From Metabacillus rhizolycopersici (lineage in GTDB: Bacteria > Bacillota > Bacilli > Bacillales > Bacillaceae): a DNA stretch of 64,000 bases. Numbering within the stretch: the first letter of the stretch is position 1; each line of letters begins with the position of its first letter. A program made the translations under genes and the position numbers. Location of the stretch: positions 48,743 to 112,742 of the forward strand of contig NZ_JAIQUM010000012.1 of assembly GCF_020075705.1 (NCBI RefSeq), in the 5' to 3' direction. The notes under the pieces were generated by a model. It made no database searches. It was not told the DNA's origin and saw only the letters and a list, made by a program, of their open reading frames with translations. This document shows positions 56,230 through 64,000 of the stretch, piece by piece.

Positions 56230-57003
56230 ATGAATATTTTCGTCATTATGAAAAGAACATTTGATACGGAAGAAAAAATCACTCTTCAAAATGGGCAGAT
56301 CAATGAAGATGGAGCAGAATTTATCATTAATCCTTATGACGAATATGCGGTTGAAGAGGCAATCCAATTGCGCGATGCGAATAGCGGAGTCGTTACGGTC
56401 GTAACAATCGGGGGAGAGGACTCTGAAAAAGAGTTACGTACCGCGTTAGCAATGGGGTGTGATAAAGCGGTTTTAATTAATACGGAAGATGATCTAGAAG
56501 AGGGAGATCAATTTACGACATCGAGAATTTTGGCAGAATATTTTAAGAATCAAAAGATCGACATTATCCTCGGGGGAAATGTGACAATTGATGGTGGGTC
56601 TGGTCAAGTAGGACCACGTTTAGCAGAACTTTTAGATATCGCTTATATAACAACTATTACAAAGCTTGATATTAATGGTGATAAGGCAACGGTTGTTCGG
56701 GATGTTGAAGGTGATTCAGAGGTTATCGAGGCCACTTTACCACTTTTAGTAACAACTCAACAAGGATTGAATGAGCCTCGTTATCCCTCTTTACCTGGCA
56801 TTATGAAGGCGAAGAAAAAGCCTTTAGATGAGCTCGAATTAGCTGATCTTGATTTAGAAGAGGATGAGGTTGAACCGAAAACGAAAACAATTGAAATCTT
56901 TTTACCCCCGAAAAAAGAAGATGGAAAAGTTTTAGCTGGAGAGATAGAAGAGCAAGTGAAGGAACTGGTATCGCTGCTTAGAAACGAAGCAAAGGTTGTC
57001 TGA
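56230..57003 (+). CDS. etfB: Electron transfer flavoprotein, beta subunit
   Basis: EtfB with EtfA carries electrons from acyl-CoA dehydrogenases to the respiratory chain. The 257-residue protein shows MNIFVIMKRTFDTEEKI and the nucleotide-binding domain with the loop region DGGSGQVGPRLAELLDIAYITTIT plus the C-terminal recognition-loop region. ATG 56230 is chosen over 56215 by length and by GGGGG at 56217-56221. It is followed by etfA after 63 bp. Confidence 0.95.
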   Translation: MNIFVIMKRTFDTEEKITLQNGQINEDGAEFIINPYDEYAVEEAIQLRDANSGVVTVVTIGGEDSEKELRTALAMGCDKAVLINTEDDLEEGDQFTTSRILAEYFKNQKIDIILGGNVTIDGGSGQVGPRLAELLDIAYITTITKLDINGDKATVVRDVEGDSEVIEATLPLLVTTQQGLNEPRYPSLPGIMKAKKKPLDELELADLDLEEDEVEPKTKTIEIFLPPKKEDGKVLAGEIEEQVKELVSLLRNEAKVV

Positions 57004-57066
57004 AGCTAATAAAAGGGGACTCGGGAGAATGAAACCGTTCAAATCATAAAAAAGGGGGAAAAAATC

Positions 57067-58044
57067 ATGGCAAGGAAAGTACTTGTATTAAGTGAGGTTC
57101 GGGATCAAGAATTACGGAATGTATCATTTGAAGCAATTGCAGCTGGGAAAAAAATTTCTGAGGGTGGAGAAGTTGTGGCTGTCTTATTAGGTGAAAATGT
57201 GTCTTCTTTATCCTCTGAATTAATTCAACGTGGTGCAGATCGTGTAGTGACAGTTGAAGATAAGAAACTTAGCACCTACACACCAGATGGATATTCCCAA
57301 GCTGTATTAGCTGTGATTAAAAGCGAAAATCCTGAAGGAATAATATTTGGTCATACAGCATTAGGAAAAGATTTATCACCTAAAATTGCCGCGAAATTAA
57401 ACTCTGGATTAATTTCTGATGCAACAGCTATCGAAGTGAGCGGTGGAAATGTTATTTTTACACGACCAATCTATTCAAGTAAAGCGTTTGAAAAGAAAAT
57501 TGTCACAGCTGGAATCATTTTTGCAACGATTCGTCCCAATAACATTCCCCCATTGCAAAAGGATGAAACAAGAAGTGGGGACATAAGTTCATTATCTGTT
57601 GAAATTAAAGATCTCCGAACGATTGTAAAGGAAATAGTTCGTAAGGCTTCTCAAGGGGTAGATCTATCAGAAGCGAAAGTTGTCATTGCAGGAGGACGTG
57701 GTGTAAAAAGCGAAGAAGGCTTTGAACCACTAAAACAATTAGCTAATGTACTAGGTGGCGCAATCGGTGCATCACGTGGTGCTTGTGATGCTGGGTACTG
57801 TGAATACTCGTTACAAATCGGTCAAACTGGTAAGGTTGTCACACCTGATTTATATATTGCATGTGGGATTTCAGGGGCGATCCAACATTTAGCGGGTATG
57901 TCGAACTCAAAAGTTATCGTTGCGATTAATAAAGACCCTGAAGCAAGTATATTTAATGTTGCTGATTATGGGATTGTAGGCGACCTATTTGAAGTAGTAC
58001 CGCTATTAACGAATGAATTTAAAAAACTAAAAATAAATGCATAA
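57067..58044 (+). CDS. etfA: Electron transfer flavoprotein, alpha subunit
   Basis: The 325-residue alpha subunit binds FAD. The C-terminal FAD domain has VIAGGRGVKSEEGFEPLKQLA, GGAIGASRGACDAGYCEYSLQIGQTG and ACGISGAIQHLAGM, all family signatures. ATG 57067 follows AAAAGGGGGAA. Last gene of the fatty acid degradation operon; trxA follows 261 bp later with no terminator that I can see. Confidence 0.96.
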   Translation: MARKVLVLSEVRDQELRNVSFEAIAAGKKISEGGEVVAVLLGENVSSLSSELIQRGADRVVTVEDKKLSTYTPDGYSQAVLAVIKSENPEGIIFGHTALGKDLSPKIAAKLNSGLISDATAIEVSGGNVIFTRPIYSSKAFEKKIVTAGIIFATIRPNNIPPLQKDETRSGDISSLSVEIKDLRTIVKEIVRKASQGVDLSEAKVVIAGGRGVKSEEGFEPLKQLANVLGGAIGASRGACDAGYCEYSLQIGQTGKVVTPDLYIACGISGAIQHLAGMSNSKVIVAINKDPEASIFNVADYGIVGDLFEVVPLLTNEFKKLKINA

Positions 58045-58305
58045 ACATAATACGGACCTACTTGAAGGTTAATAAACCCATCTTGAACAGTATCACGATT
58101 TAAATGTCAAAAATCACCCACCACTAAGCTGTTAGTGAATGAGAGAAGCGAAAATGAGAAGTTACTGTCCGTAAAAGATAAAAAGAAATAGTATGGTTTG
58201 ATTAAGTAACAAAGGGGAAAATATGAGTGAAGCATAATGTTAGCTACTTTCGTAAGTAAGTGTTATACTTTAGTCATCTTTTACCTAAGATAAGGAGGAA
58301 TAACA

Positions 58306-58620
58306 ATGGCAATAACTCATGCAACAGATCAAACTTTCTTAAATGAAACAAACGACGGCGTCGTTTTAGTAGATTTTTGGGCACCATGGTGTGGACCTTG
58401 TAAAATGATTGCACCAGTTTTAGAGGAACTTGATGCTGATATGGGCGATAAAGTTAAAATCGTAAAGGTTGACGTAGACGAAAACCAAGAAACTGCTGGA
58501 AAATTCGGCGTTATGAGTATTCCAACTTTACTCGTTTTAAAAGATGGTGAAGTAGTTGATAAAGCAGTAGGTTATCAACCAAAAGAAGCTCTTGCTGAAG
58601 TTTTAAACAAACATGTTTAA
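58306..58620 (+). CDS. trxA: Thioredoxin
   Basis: A 104-residue thioredoxin with the redox site W28-C29-G30-P31-C32 and the cis-Pro in SIPTLLV. It reduces disulphides in ribonucleotide reductase, methionine sulphoxide reductase and others in the cytosol. ATG 58306 follows ATAAGGAGG. A -10-like TATACT lies near 58264, so it may have its own promoter. A terminator follows. Confidence 0.97.
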   Translation: MAITHATDQTFLNETNDGVVLVDFWAPWCGPCKMIAPVLEELDADMGDKVKIVKVDVDENQETAGKFGVMSIPTLLVLKDGEVVDKAVGYQPKEALAEVLNKHV

Positions 58621-58624
58621 TAGT

Positions 58625-58653
58625 TGAGGATTGACTTTTGTCAGTCCTTTTTT
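58625..58653 (+). terminator. Terminator after trxA
   Basis: AGGATTGAC TTTT GTCAGTCC followed by seven T residues. Confidence 0.9.
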
Positions 58654-58661
58654 TAATGCTT

Positions 58662-58747
58662 AAGAACTTATAAAATTCTTAAGAACTTATAAAATTCTTG
58701 TAATGCAGATAAGCGCACGACATCCAGCGCAAGCGCTTTTGTTCATG
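58662..58747 (+). repeat. Collapsed type B repeat with duplicated left edge (copy 17)
   Basis: The 19-bp AAGAACTTATAAAATTCTT occurs twice in tandem (58662-58680, 58681-58699), then GTAATGCAGATAAGCGCACG, ACATCCAGCGCAAGCGCTTT TGTTCAT. The central hairpin is missing: left core is joined to right end at the palindrome GCGCAAGCGC. Confidence 0.82.
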
Positions 58748-58962
58748 CATTCTTTTCCGACAGTATGCAACAATTATTGCTTGGGAAATGACTATAGGTA
58801 ATTTGGCAATTGGATAGGAGTAGAAATAAATTAGTCATGGTAAAATACAATTAGAACCAAATGGAGTAACATCAAGTGACGGTAAAACTTTTGTTTTGGA
58901 AAAAATCCGAACCATGAGTAACTATTAATCAAAGATAAATTTTTACGTAAGGAGTGTTTGCT

Positions 58963-60735
58963 ATGATCAATCAAATAAAGGAAAAGCTTGCACTTCTCCC
59001 TGATCAGCCTGGTTGTTATATTATGAAAGATCGCCAAGGGACTGTGATTTATGTCGGTAAGGCGAAGGTATTAAAGAATCGTGTCCGCTCATATTTTACG
59101 GGTTCACATGACGGAAAAACGTTGCGACTAGTAAATGAAATTGTTGATTTTGAATATATCATTACATCTTCAAATTTAGAGGCATTAATCTTAGAATTAA
59201 ATCTTATTAAAAAATACGATCCGAAATATAACGTGATGTTAAAGGATGATAAGACATATCCATTTATTAAAATCACAAATGAGCGTCACCCTCGGTTACT
59301 TGCTACAAGAAAAGTGAAAAAAGATAAGAGTAAGTATTTTGGCCCGTATCCTAATGTTCAATCGGCACGTGAGACAATTAAGCTGTTAGATCGATTATAT
59401 CCATTAAGGAAATGCTCTACATTGCCCGACCGTGTTTGTCTGTATTATCACATGGGACAATGTTTAGCACCTTGTGTGAAGGATGTATCGGAAGAAACAA
59501 ATCGGATGATGGTAGAAGAAATTACAAAGTTTTTAAATGGTGGATATAAAAATGTAAAAGAGGATTTAACTGTGAAAATGGAAAAGTCCGCTGAAAAATT
59601 AGAGTTTGAGCGTGCAAAGGAATACAGGGACCAAATCATTCATATTGAAGCAACGATGGAAAAACAGAAAATGACGTTAAATGATTCAATCGATCGTGAT
59701 GTATTTGGGTACGCATATGATAAAGGGTGGATGTGTGTACAGGTCTTTTTTATTCGTCAAGGAAAGTTAATTGAACGGGACGTATCGATGTTCCCAATTT
59801 ATGATACTCCAGAGCAAGAGTTTTTAACGTATTTAGGGCAATTTTACTCAAAGGCAAATCATTTTATACCTAAGGAAATTTTATTACCAGATAGCATTGA
59901 ATATGATTTAGTTGAAAAGCTGTTAGATGTTACGGCACTTCAACCTAAGCGTGGAAAAAAGAAGGATCTCATTCTTTTAGCTCATAAAAATGCCAAAGTA
60001 GCGTTAAAGGAGAAATTCTCCCTGATAGAAAGAGATGAAGAGAGAACGATAAAAGCCGTAGAAAACCTCGGTGAAAAACTTCAAATTCATACTCCACATC
60101 GCATCGAAGCATTTGATAACTCAAATATACAAGGGACAGATCCAGTATCAGCAATGGTTGTGTTTGAAGATGGGAAACCAGCAAAAAAACACTACCGTAA
60201 ATATAAAATAAAAAGTGTTATAGGCCCAGACGACTATGAATCGATGAGAGAGGTCGTGAGAAGACGTTATAGTCGTGTTTTAAAGGAGGAGCTCCCGTTA
60301 CCTGATTTAATTATTATAGACGGGGGGAAAGGGCATCTTGCAGCAGCCCAGGATGTTTTGGAAAACGAATTAGCACTTGATATTCCAGTTTCTGGTCTTG
60401 TAAAGGATGAAAAACATCGAACATCAGAACTAATTATTGGATCCCCTCCTGCGTTAATAAAGTTAGAGAGGAATAGTCAAGAATTCTATCTTTTGCAAAG
60501 AATACAAGATGAAGTTCATCGTTTTGCGATTACCTTCCATCGTCAGCTCCGTGGTAAAAATGCACTACAATCGATATTAGATGATATTCCTGGTGTGGGA
60601 GCGCAAAGGAAGAAGCTTCTTCTGAAACATTTTGGATCTTTAAAGAAAATGAAAGAAGCAAATGTTGAACAGTTTAAAGAAGCAGGCATGCCTGAAAATA
60701 TTGCAAAGCAAATCTTTGAACATTTAAAAGAATAA
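58963..60735 (+). CDS. uvrC: UvrABC system protein C
   Basis: UvrC makes both incisions in nucleotide excision repair. The 590-residue protein has the N-terminal GIY-YIG nuclease ([20 protein letters not shown], 3' incision), a Cys-rich segment ([21 protein letters not shown]), the UVR motif, the RNase H-like endonuclease domain with acidic residues ([26 protein letters not shown] and [12 protein letters not shown]), and C-terminal helix-hairpin-helix pairs ([18 protein letters not shown]). ATG 58963 follows AAGGAGTG; the upstream TTG 58954 overlaps this site. Confidence 0.96.
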   Translation: MINQIKEKLALLPDQPGCYIMKDRQGTVIYVGKAKVLKNRVRSYFTGSHDGKTLRLVNEIVDFEYIITSSNLEALILELNLIKKYDPKYNVMLKDDKTYPFIKITNERHPRLLATRKVKKDKSKYFGPYPNVQSARETIKLLDRLYPLRKCSTLPDRVCLYYHMGQCLAPCVKDVSEETNRMMVEEITKFLNGGYKNVKEDLTVKMEKSAEKLEFERAKEYRDQIIHIEATMEKQKMTLNDSIDRDVFGYAYDKGWMCVQVFFIRQGKLIERDVSMFPIYDTPEQEFLTYLGQFYSKANHFIPKEILLPDSIEYDLVEKLLDVTALQPKRGKKKDLILLAHKNAKVALKEKFSLIERDEERTIKAVENLGEKLQIHTPHRIEAFDNSNIQGTDPVSAMVVFEDGKPAKKHYRKYKIKSVIGPDDYESMREVVRRRYSRVLKEELPLPDLIIIDGGKGHLAAAQDVLENELALDIPVSGLVKDEKHRTSELIIGSPPALIKLERNSQEFYLLQRIQDEVHRFAITFHRQLRGKNALQSILDDIPGVGAQRKKLLLKHFGSLKKMKEANVEQFKEAGMPENIAKQIFEHLKE

Positions 60736-60807
60736 GGATTGTTATTGTTAAAAAGATTTGGTATGCTTATCAGTAATTTCATACTTTGATCGTTAGTTTG
60801 TTAGATG

Positions 60808-61047
60808 ATGGTAGAGGTGCGAACTTCATTAGTAACCAGTTTGAGGAGAATGGTCTCCGATGACAATTGGTAAAAGGGAAGCTCGCCGAAGCAATTAAAG
60901 CACCATTTGCTTTAATTGCTGGTTTTGCATTTAAGAGATGTAAAATTGTCAGGGGATTTTACCTTGGAGAGCTATCTCATTGTAGGAAACGAATTTATTC
61001 GTTTAGTAAGCAATGGGATGTTTTGCGTCCCATTGCTTTTTTTATTG
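60808..61047 (+). promoter_or_regulatory. Lysine riboswitch (L-box) for lysC
   Basis: The aptamer core AGAGGTGCGAACTTCATTAG, GTAACCAGTTTGAGGAGAAT, GGTCTCCGATGACAATTGGT, AAAAGGGAAGCTCGCCGAAG matches the L-box consensus as I know it. The expression platform is a terminator AAGCAATGGGATG ... CGTCCCATTGCTTTTTTTA (61008-61044). Lysine binding should stop transcription before lysC. The open frames across it (60867-61061) are not genes. Confidence 0.95.
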
Positions 61048-61052
61048 CCAGG

Positions 61053-61213
61053 AATTTATAAAATTCTTGTACTGTGGATAAGCGCACGACATCCAGCTCC
61101 AGCGCCTAGTCCCTCTTGGGTCTAAGCCACTTTTGAAAAGGCAAAGTACGCCTTCTATTCAAAAGCGTCTTATACTTGTCGGGGCTGATCAAGGCGCTTA
61201 CGCTTTTGTTCTT
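61053..61213 (+). repeat. Type B repeat between L-box and lysC (copy 18)
   Basis: TTATAAAATTCTTGTACTGT then GGATAAGCGCACGACATCCAG, CTCCAGCGCCTAGTCCC, a central stem CACTTTTGAAAAGGC / GCCTTCTATTCAAAAGCG, and GGGGCTGATCAAGGCGCTTA CGCTTTTGTTCTT. It begins about 6 bp after the riboswitch terminator T-run and lies wholly in the lysC 5' region. Confidence 0.9.
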
Positions 61214-61309
61214 GCATTGAGACAGTGGATGAGTAATTGGTTGATCAGTAGCTCTAACATAAATCAAACAAGTTTGATCATTGAATAAGAAATGAAGGGT
61301 GAGATTAGT

Positions 61310-62539
61310 TTGGGAATTATCGTTCAAAAATTTGGAGGTACATCTGTTGGCACTGCTGAGAAAATTCTTAATGTAGCGGACCGTATCATTCAGGAGAAAG
61401 ACAATGGTAACGATATCGTTGTTGTTGTTTCAGCAATGGGAAAATCGACGGATCAGCTTGTAGCATTAGCAGAGCAAATCACAGCTAAACCTTGCAAGAG
61501 AGAAATGGATATGCTGCTTACAACAGGTGAACAAGTAACTATTTCTTTATTATCAATGGCCCTAAAGGAAAAAGGATATGATGCCATTTCATTCACAGGT
61601 TGGCAAGCGGGAATTAAAACAGAGGCAGCACATGGAAACGCAAGAATTATGAAGATTAACCCTGACAAGATAAAAAGAGAATTAACAAACGGGAAAGTTG
61701 TTGTGGTTGCTGGCTTCCAAGGTGTTTCAAATGATCACCAAATCACAACATTAGGTAGAGGTGGCTCTGACACGACTGCCGTTGCATTAGCAGCAGCCTT
61801 ACATGCGGATAAATGTGATATTTATACAGATGTTACAGGTGTTTTTACAACAGACCCAAGATATGTGAAAACCGCACGAAAACTAGACGCTATCTCTTAT
61901 GATGAAATGCTTGAATTAGCTAATTTAGGTGCAGGGGTTTTACATCCGCGTGCTGTAGAATTTGCTAAAAACTACAACGTTCCACTAGAAGTACGTTCTA
62001 GTATCGAAAATGAAAGAGGTACGATTATTGAGGAGGACACAAAAATGGAGCAAAGTTTAGTAGTAAGAGGGATTGCATTTGAAGATCAAGTAACGAGAGT
62101 ATCGGTATTAGGTTTGCCGAATGAATTAACAACACTATCTACCATTTTTTCTACATTAGCAAATCACAGCTTGAATGTTGATATTATTATTCAAAGCACG
62201 ACAAGTGATAATAAAACATCGATCTCATTTTCTGTCAAAACAAGAGATCTTGAGGATACAATCACAATACTTGAGCAACATAAATCTGTATTGAATTATG
62301 AAAGAATTGAATCAGAATCAGGTCTCTCAAAAGTGTCAATTGTCGGTTCTGGCATGGTTTCAAATCCTGGAGTTGCTGCAGAAATGTTCGAAGTGTTAGC
62401 TAAGCAAGGTGTAGAAGTGAAAATGGTTAGTACGTCCGAAATTAAAGTTTCAACAGTCATTTCCGGGGAACACATGGTTAATGCTGTTGATATCCTTCAC
62501 AGCGCATTTGAACTTTCAAAAGATACAACAAGAGTATAA
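61310..62539 (+). CDS. lysC: Aspartokinase II, alpha and beta subunits
   Basis: Aspartokinase phosphorylates aspartate, the first step to lysine and diaminopimelate. The 409-residue alpha protein has KFGGTSVG near the N-terminus, the kinase core (TTGEQVTISLLSMAL, TTLGRGGSDTTAVALAAAL) and two ACT domains in the C-terminal third. TTG 61310 gives MGIIVQKFGG, matching the B. subtilis start. An internal start for the beta subunit is present. Controlled by the upstream lysine riboswitch; the ACT domains imply lysine feedback too. Confidence 0.95.
   Translation: MGIIVQKFGGTSVGTAEKILNVADRIIQEKDNGNDIVVVVSAMGKSTDQLVALAEQITAKPCKREMDMLLTTGEQVTISLLSMALKEKGYDAISFTGWQAGIKTEAAHGNARIMKINPDKIKRELTNGKVVVVAGFQGVSNDHQITTLGRGGSDTTAVALAAALHADKCDIYTDVTGVFTTDPRYVKTARKLDAISYDEMLELANLGAGVLHPRAVEFAKNYNVPLEVRSSIENERGTIIEEDTKMEQSLVVRGIAFEDQVTRVSVLGLPNELTTLSTIFSTLANHSLNVDIIIQSTTSDNKTSISFSVKTRDLEDTITILEQHKSVLNYERIESESGLSKVSIVGSGMVSNPGVAAEMFEVLAKQGVEVKMVSTSEIKVSTVISGEHMVNAVDILHSAFELSKDTTRV
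62045..62539 (+). CDS. lysC: Aspartokinase II beta subunit, in-frame internal start
   Basis: Inside lysC, ATG 62045 is in frame and has AGGAGG (62031-62036) 8 nt upstream. It would give a 164-residue protein beginning MEQSLVVRGIAFEDQ, just the two ACT domains. B. subtilis lysC is known to make such a beta subunit from an in-frame start at the same place, forming an alpha2-beta2 enzyme. The ribosome-binding site is part of the alpha reading frame. Confidence 0.8.
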   Translation: MEQSLVVRGIAFEDQVTRVSVLGLPNELTTLSTIFSTLANHSLNVDIIIQSTTSDNKTSISFSVKTRDLEDTITILEQHKSVLNYERIESESGLSKVSIVGSGMVSNPGVAAEMFEVLAKQGVEVKMVSTSEIKVSTVISGEHMVNAVDILHSAFELSKDTTRV

Positions 62540-62546
62540 AAAATAG

Positions 62547-62645
62547 GAAAAGCGCAAGCGTCTTGTTTAGCCTCAGCCTTAGACCTAAGAGAGGGATGGA
62601 CGCTCGCGCTGGATACGAAAACTAAGTCAAAATTTTATACTTTCT
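62547..62645 (-). repeat. Inverted type A repeat after lysC (copy 19)
   Basis: Minus-strand orientation: GAAAAGCGCAAGCGTCTTGT, TTAGCCTCAGCC, GGACGCTCGCGCTGGATACG, then AAAACTAAGTCAAAATTTTA TACTTTC, the reverse of the type A left end. The central hairpin is reduced. It lies between lysC and convergent yslB. Confidence 0.85.
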
Positions 62646-62713
62646 TTCTTATCTTTTAAAAATAGAAAAGGGGTTTCACGATTGTGTTACCCCTTCTTTC
62701 ATGGCTTTGTGCC

Positions 62714-63205
62714 TTATGGTTTTCGGTGACTTCTTTTTCCTAAAGAGGGCTCATCATGAAGTATATCTTTTTGATCCCACTTTACAGTGAAGATAACTTT
62801 ATTAGCACGTTTTTTTTCTTGCTCATATGTTTCGGTAATGTAATTGTTCATCATTTGTAGTTGTTCAGCAAGAAAGCCTGCCTCTAATTGAAAAGTAGGT
62901 GCATTTGTTTTTTTAAATCGTAGTGAAATGAATTCTCCACTTAGTTCAAATTCCATTTCATTCTTTTTATTATGTAGCAATGCCAGGTTGCCCCAGCCGG
63001 CAATCTTAAAAAATTCAAATAGTTCCTCGATAGAATTTACCGGGTGTTTACGGGCCAAGCCTTTACCAGCCCAATACAGGATTTGAGGAAGATCTCGGCC
63101 AAGAAGATCCGGGAGAAGAACCTCTCTTAGTAATTCGAAACCAAATGCTGGTATCTGCCTATCCTTTAATTCTTCCAATTGAACGATTTCTAATTGTTTA
63201 TTCAC
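62714..63205 (-). CDS. yslB: DUF2507 family protein YslB
   Basis: A 163-residue soluble DUF2507 protein, the B. subtilis yslB neighbour of lysC and sdhC. It has the family-like segment FGFELLREVLLPDLLGRDLPQILYWAGKGLARKHP and FFKIAGWGNLAL. No catalytic motif and no membrane segment are visible; the fold resembles ligand-binding V4R-like proteins only by my general impression. Function unknown. Minus strand, start ATG at 63205. Confidence 0.86.
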   Translation of the reverse strand: MNKQLEIVQLEELKDRQIPAFGFELLREVLLPDLLGRDLPQILYWAGKGLARKHPVNSIEELFEFFKIAGWGNLALLHNKKNEMEFELSGEFISLRFKKTNAPTFQLEAGFLAEQLQMMNNYITETYEQEKKRANKVIFTVKWDQKDILHDEPSLGKRSHRKP

Positions 63206-63544
63206 GGTATTCCCCTCTTTCTATGCTTTATTATATAACAAGAACTAACGTGAAAAACATGTAATATTAAGTAAAAAACAAATAGTTCTTTTGCTTCTGA
63301 TCTTGTTGAAGATATCGAAAAGTCAGTACAACCCCCTCCTCTAAACGTGAGTGAATTGAATTGAAAAGAAGTGAACGAACGGTCGGGATAAATTCTAGTA
63401 AAAAACTCAGGGAAATCTTGCTTTATAAATCTAGTGAATTTAGTGATTTTGATAAGCCGTTATGTTTTTCTTTTAAGTATATTGATAAAATAAAATTATA
63501 ATATTCAGATTCGCCTAAAAATTTGAATTTATGTACGCGTTTTC
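63206..63544. other. Spacer between yslB and the sdh promoter, no gene seen
   Basis: Divergent intergenic region. I see no repeat copy, no open frame with ribosome-binding site and no recognised operator; it is AT-rich. Confidence 0.5.
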
Positions 63545-63573
63545 TTGACGCTCTTACTTTATCGGGGTAAAAT
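63545..63573 (+). promoter_or_regulatory. SigA-type promoter for sdhC
   Basis: TTGACG (63545-63550), 17 bp, TAAAAT (63568-63573), leaving a leader of about 195 nt before sdhC. The overlapping frame 63612-63806 is out of frame with sdhC and is not believed. Confidence 0.72.
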
Positions 63574-63774
63574 GAACTTGTCACACGATATCTTGAAAAA
63601 GCTTATAGACTATGAGGTACCTTCTCAAAGTAAATGCGCTTGATCTTATACATAGATCAGTGGTGACCACCATTGATGATCGTTTAACTTTGGTAGGAAA
63701 GGATATTTTGTGTGAAAAGGTAAGGATTTTATTAAAAAACGTGGGTGGAATATTGATCTTAGGGGGTAAGGATA

Positions 63775-64000
63775 ATGGCTGGAAACAGAGAGTTTGTGAA
63801 TCGTAGACTGCACTCATTACTTGGTGTAATTCCTGTCGGTCTCTTTTTAATTCAGCATCTTGTTGTCAATCACTTTGCTACAAGGAGTCCAGAGGCATTC
63901 AATGAAGCAGCACATTTTATGGAGATGCTACCATTTAGGTATGCGTTGGAGATTTTTGTTATTTTTCTTCCGATTTTATACCATGCGATTTACGGTGTAT
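63775..64000 (+). CDS. sdhC: Succinate dehydrogenase cytochrome b558 subunit (3' truncated)
   Basis: SdhC anchors succinate:menaquinone oxidoreductase in the membrane and binds the haems. The window keeps the first 75 residues: MAGNREFVNRRLHSLLGVIPVGLFLIQHLVVNHFAT, with the first transmembrane helix and the His residues (RLHSLLG, QHLVVNHF) expected as haem ligands, then HFMEMLPFRYALEIFVIFLPILYHAIYGV. ATG 63775 follows AGGGGGTAAGGAT. The rest, and presumably sdhA and sdhB, lie outside. Confidence 0.93.
   Translation, partial: MAGNREFVNRRLHSLLGVIPVGLFLIQHLVVNHFATRSPEAFNEAAHFMEMLPFRYALEIFVIFLPILYHAIYGV

Noticed and set aside
60867..61125. Open frames of 64 and 69 codons between uvrC and lysC
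   Set aside because: They lie across the lysine riboswitch and the start of a repeat copy, have no ribosome-binding site and no recognisable protein features.
63612..63806. 64-codon frame overlapping the start of sdhC
   Set aside because: It is out of frame with sdhC, covers the sdhC leader, has no good ribosome-binding site and looks like no known family.

Overview
The window is a low-GC Firmicutes chromosome segment, almost certainly from a Bacillaceae member (Bacillus in the broad sense). The evidence is gene content and order: malic enzyme, accDA, pfkA-pyk, fxsA, ytvI, ytwI, citZ, icd, mdh, phoPR, polA, mutM, ytaF, coaE, gapB, speD, nrdR, dnaBI, ytxC, thrS, infC-rpmI-rplT, ysdA, ysdB, ysdC, sspI, rRNA methyltransferase, pheST, rnhC, zapA, cvpA, polX, mutS2, yshE, lcfA, fadR, fadB, etfBA, trxA, uvrC, lysC, yslB, sdhC. 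From memory this is nearly collinear with Bacillus subtilis. Spore genes (sspI, ytaF, ytxC), T-boxes, an L-box lysine riboswitch and Bacillus-type operators (FadR, CcpN-like, SigW-like, PhoP boxes) agree with this. I see no prophage, transposase, CRISPR array, tRNA or rRNA.

Layout. 1-8.7 kb: end of malic enzyme, acetyl-CoA carboxylase carboxyltransferase, lower glycolysis and membrane proteins. 8.8-14 kb: citrate synthase, isocitrate dehydrogenase and malate dehydrogenase. 14-18 kb: a MaoC-like protein and the PhoPR phosphate-sensing pair. 18-20.2 kb: an hflKC pair between phoR and polA that I do not recall from the B. subtilis order. 20.3-28.4 kb: DNA polymerase I, base-excision repair, CoA synthesis, gluconeogenic GAPDH, SAM decarboxylase and NrdR. 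28.7-31.1 kb: primosome loaders DnaB and DnaI. 32.3-36.4 kb: translation genes under a T-box and an L20-type leader. 36.5-40.1 kb: small membrane proteins, dUTPase, an M42 peptidase and a spore protein. 40.2-45.1 kb: an rRNA methyltransferase and T-box-controlled pheST. 45.4-52.4 kb: RNase HIII, ZapA, CvpA, PolX, MutS2, a DUF350 protein and a 26-residue membrane peptide. 52.8-58 kb: the fatty-acid degradation operon with its FadR repressor. 58-64 kb: thioredoxin, UvrC, riboswitch-controlled aspartokinase, YslB and the start of succinate dehydrogenase.

The coding part is largely core genome; the unusual content is between genes. About nineteen full, degenerate or fragmentary copies of a roughly 80-220 bp hairpin repeat family fill many intergenic spaces. 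They have two alternative left ends, and copies sit inside pheST and between leader terminators and the thrS and lysC starts. Downstream of phoR four PhoP-type hexamers at exact 11-bp spacing precede a short segment ending in a very strong terminator, which suggests a phosphate-controlled small RNA or the scar of a lost pst operon. Next to it, hflKC has a textbook SigW-type promoter. Upstream of phoP a 147-bp unit carrying a long hairpin is tandemly duplicated.

Many genes start with TTG or GTG, and infC almost certainly starts with ATT. Start sites were moved from the longest reading frame to the best ribosome-binding site and remembered homologue length where the two agreed. All family assignments rest on recognised motifs and remembered homologues; no database search was run.
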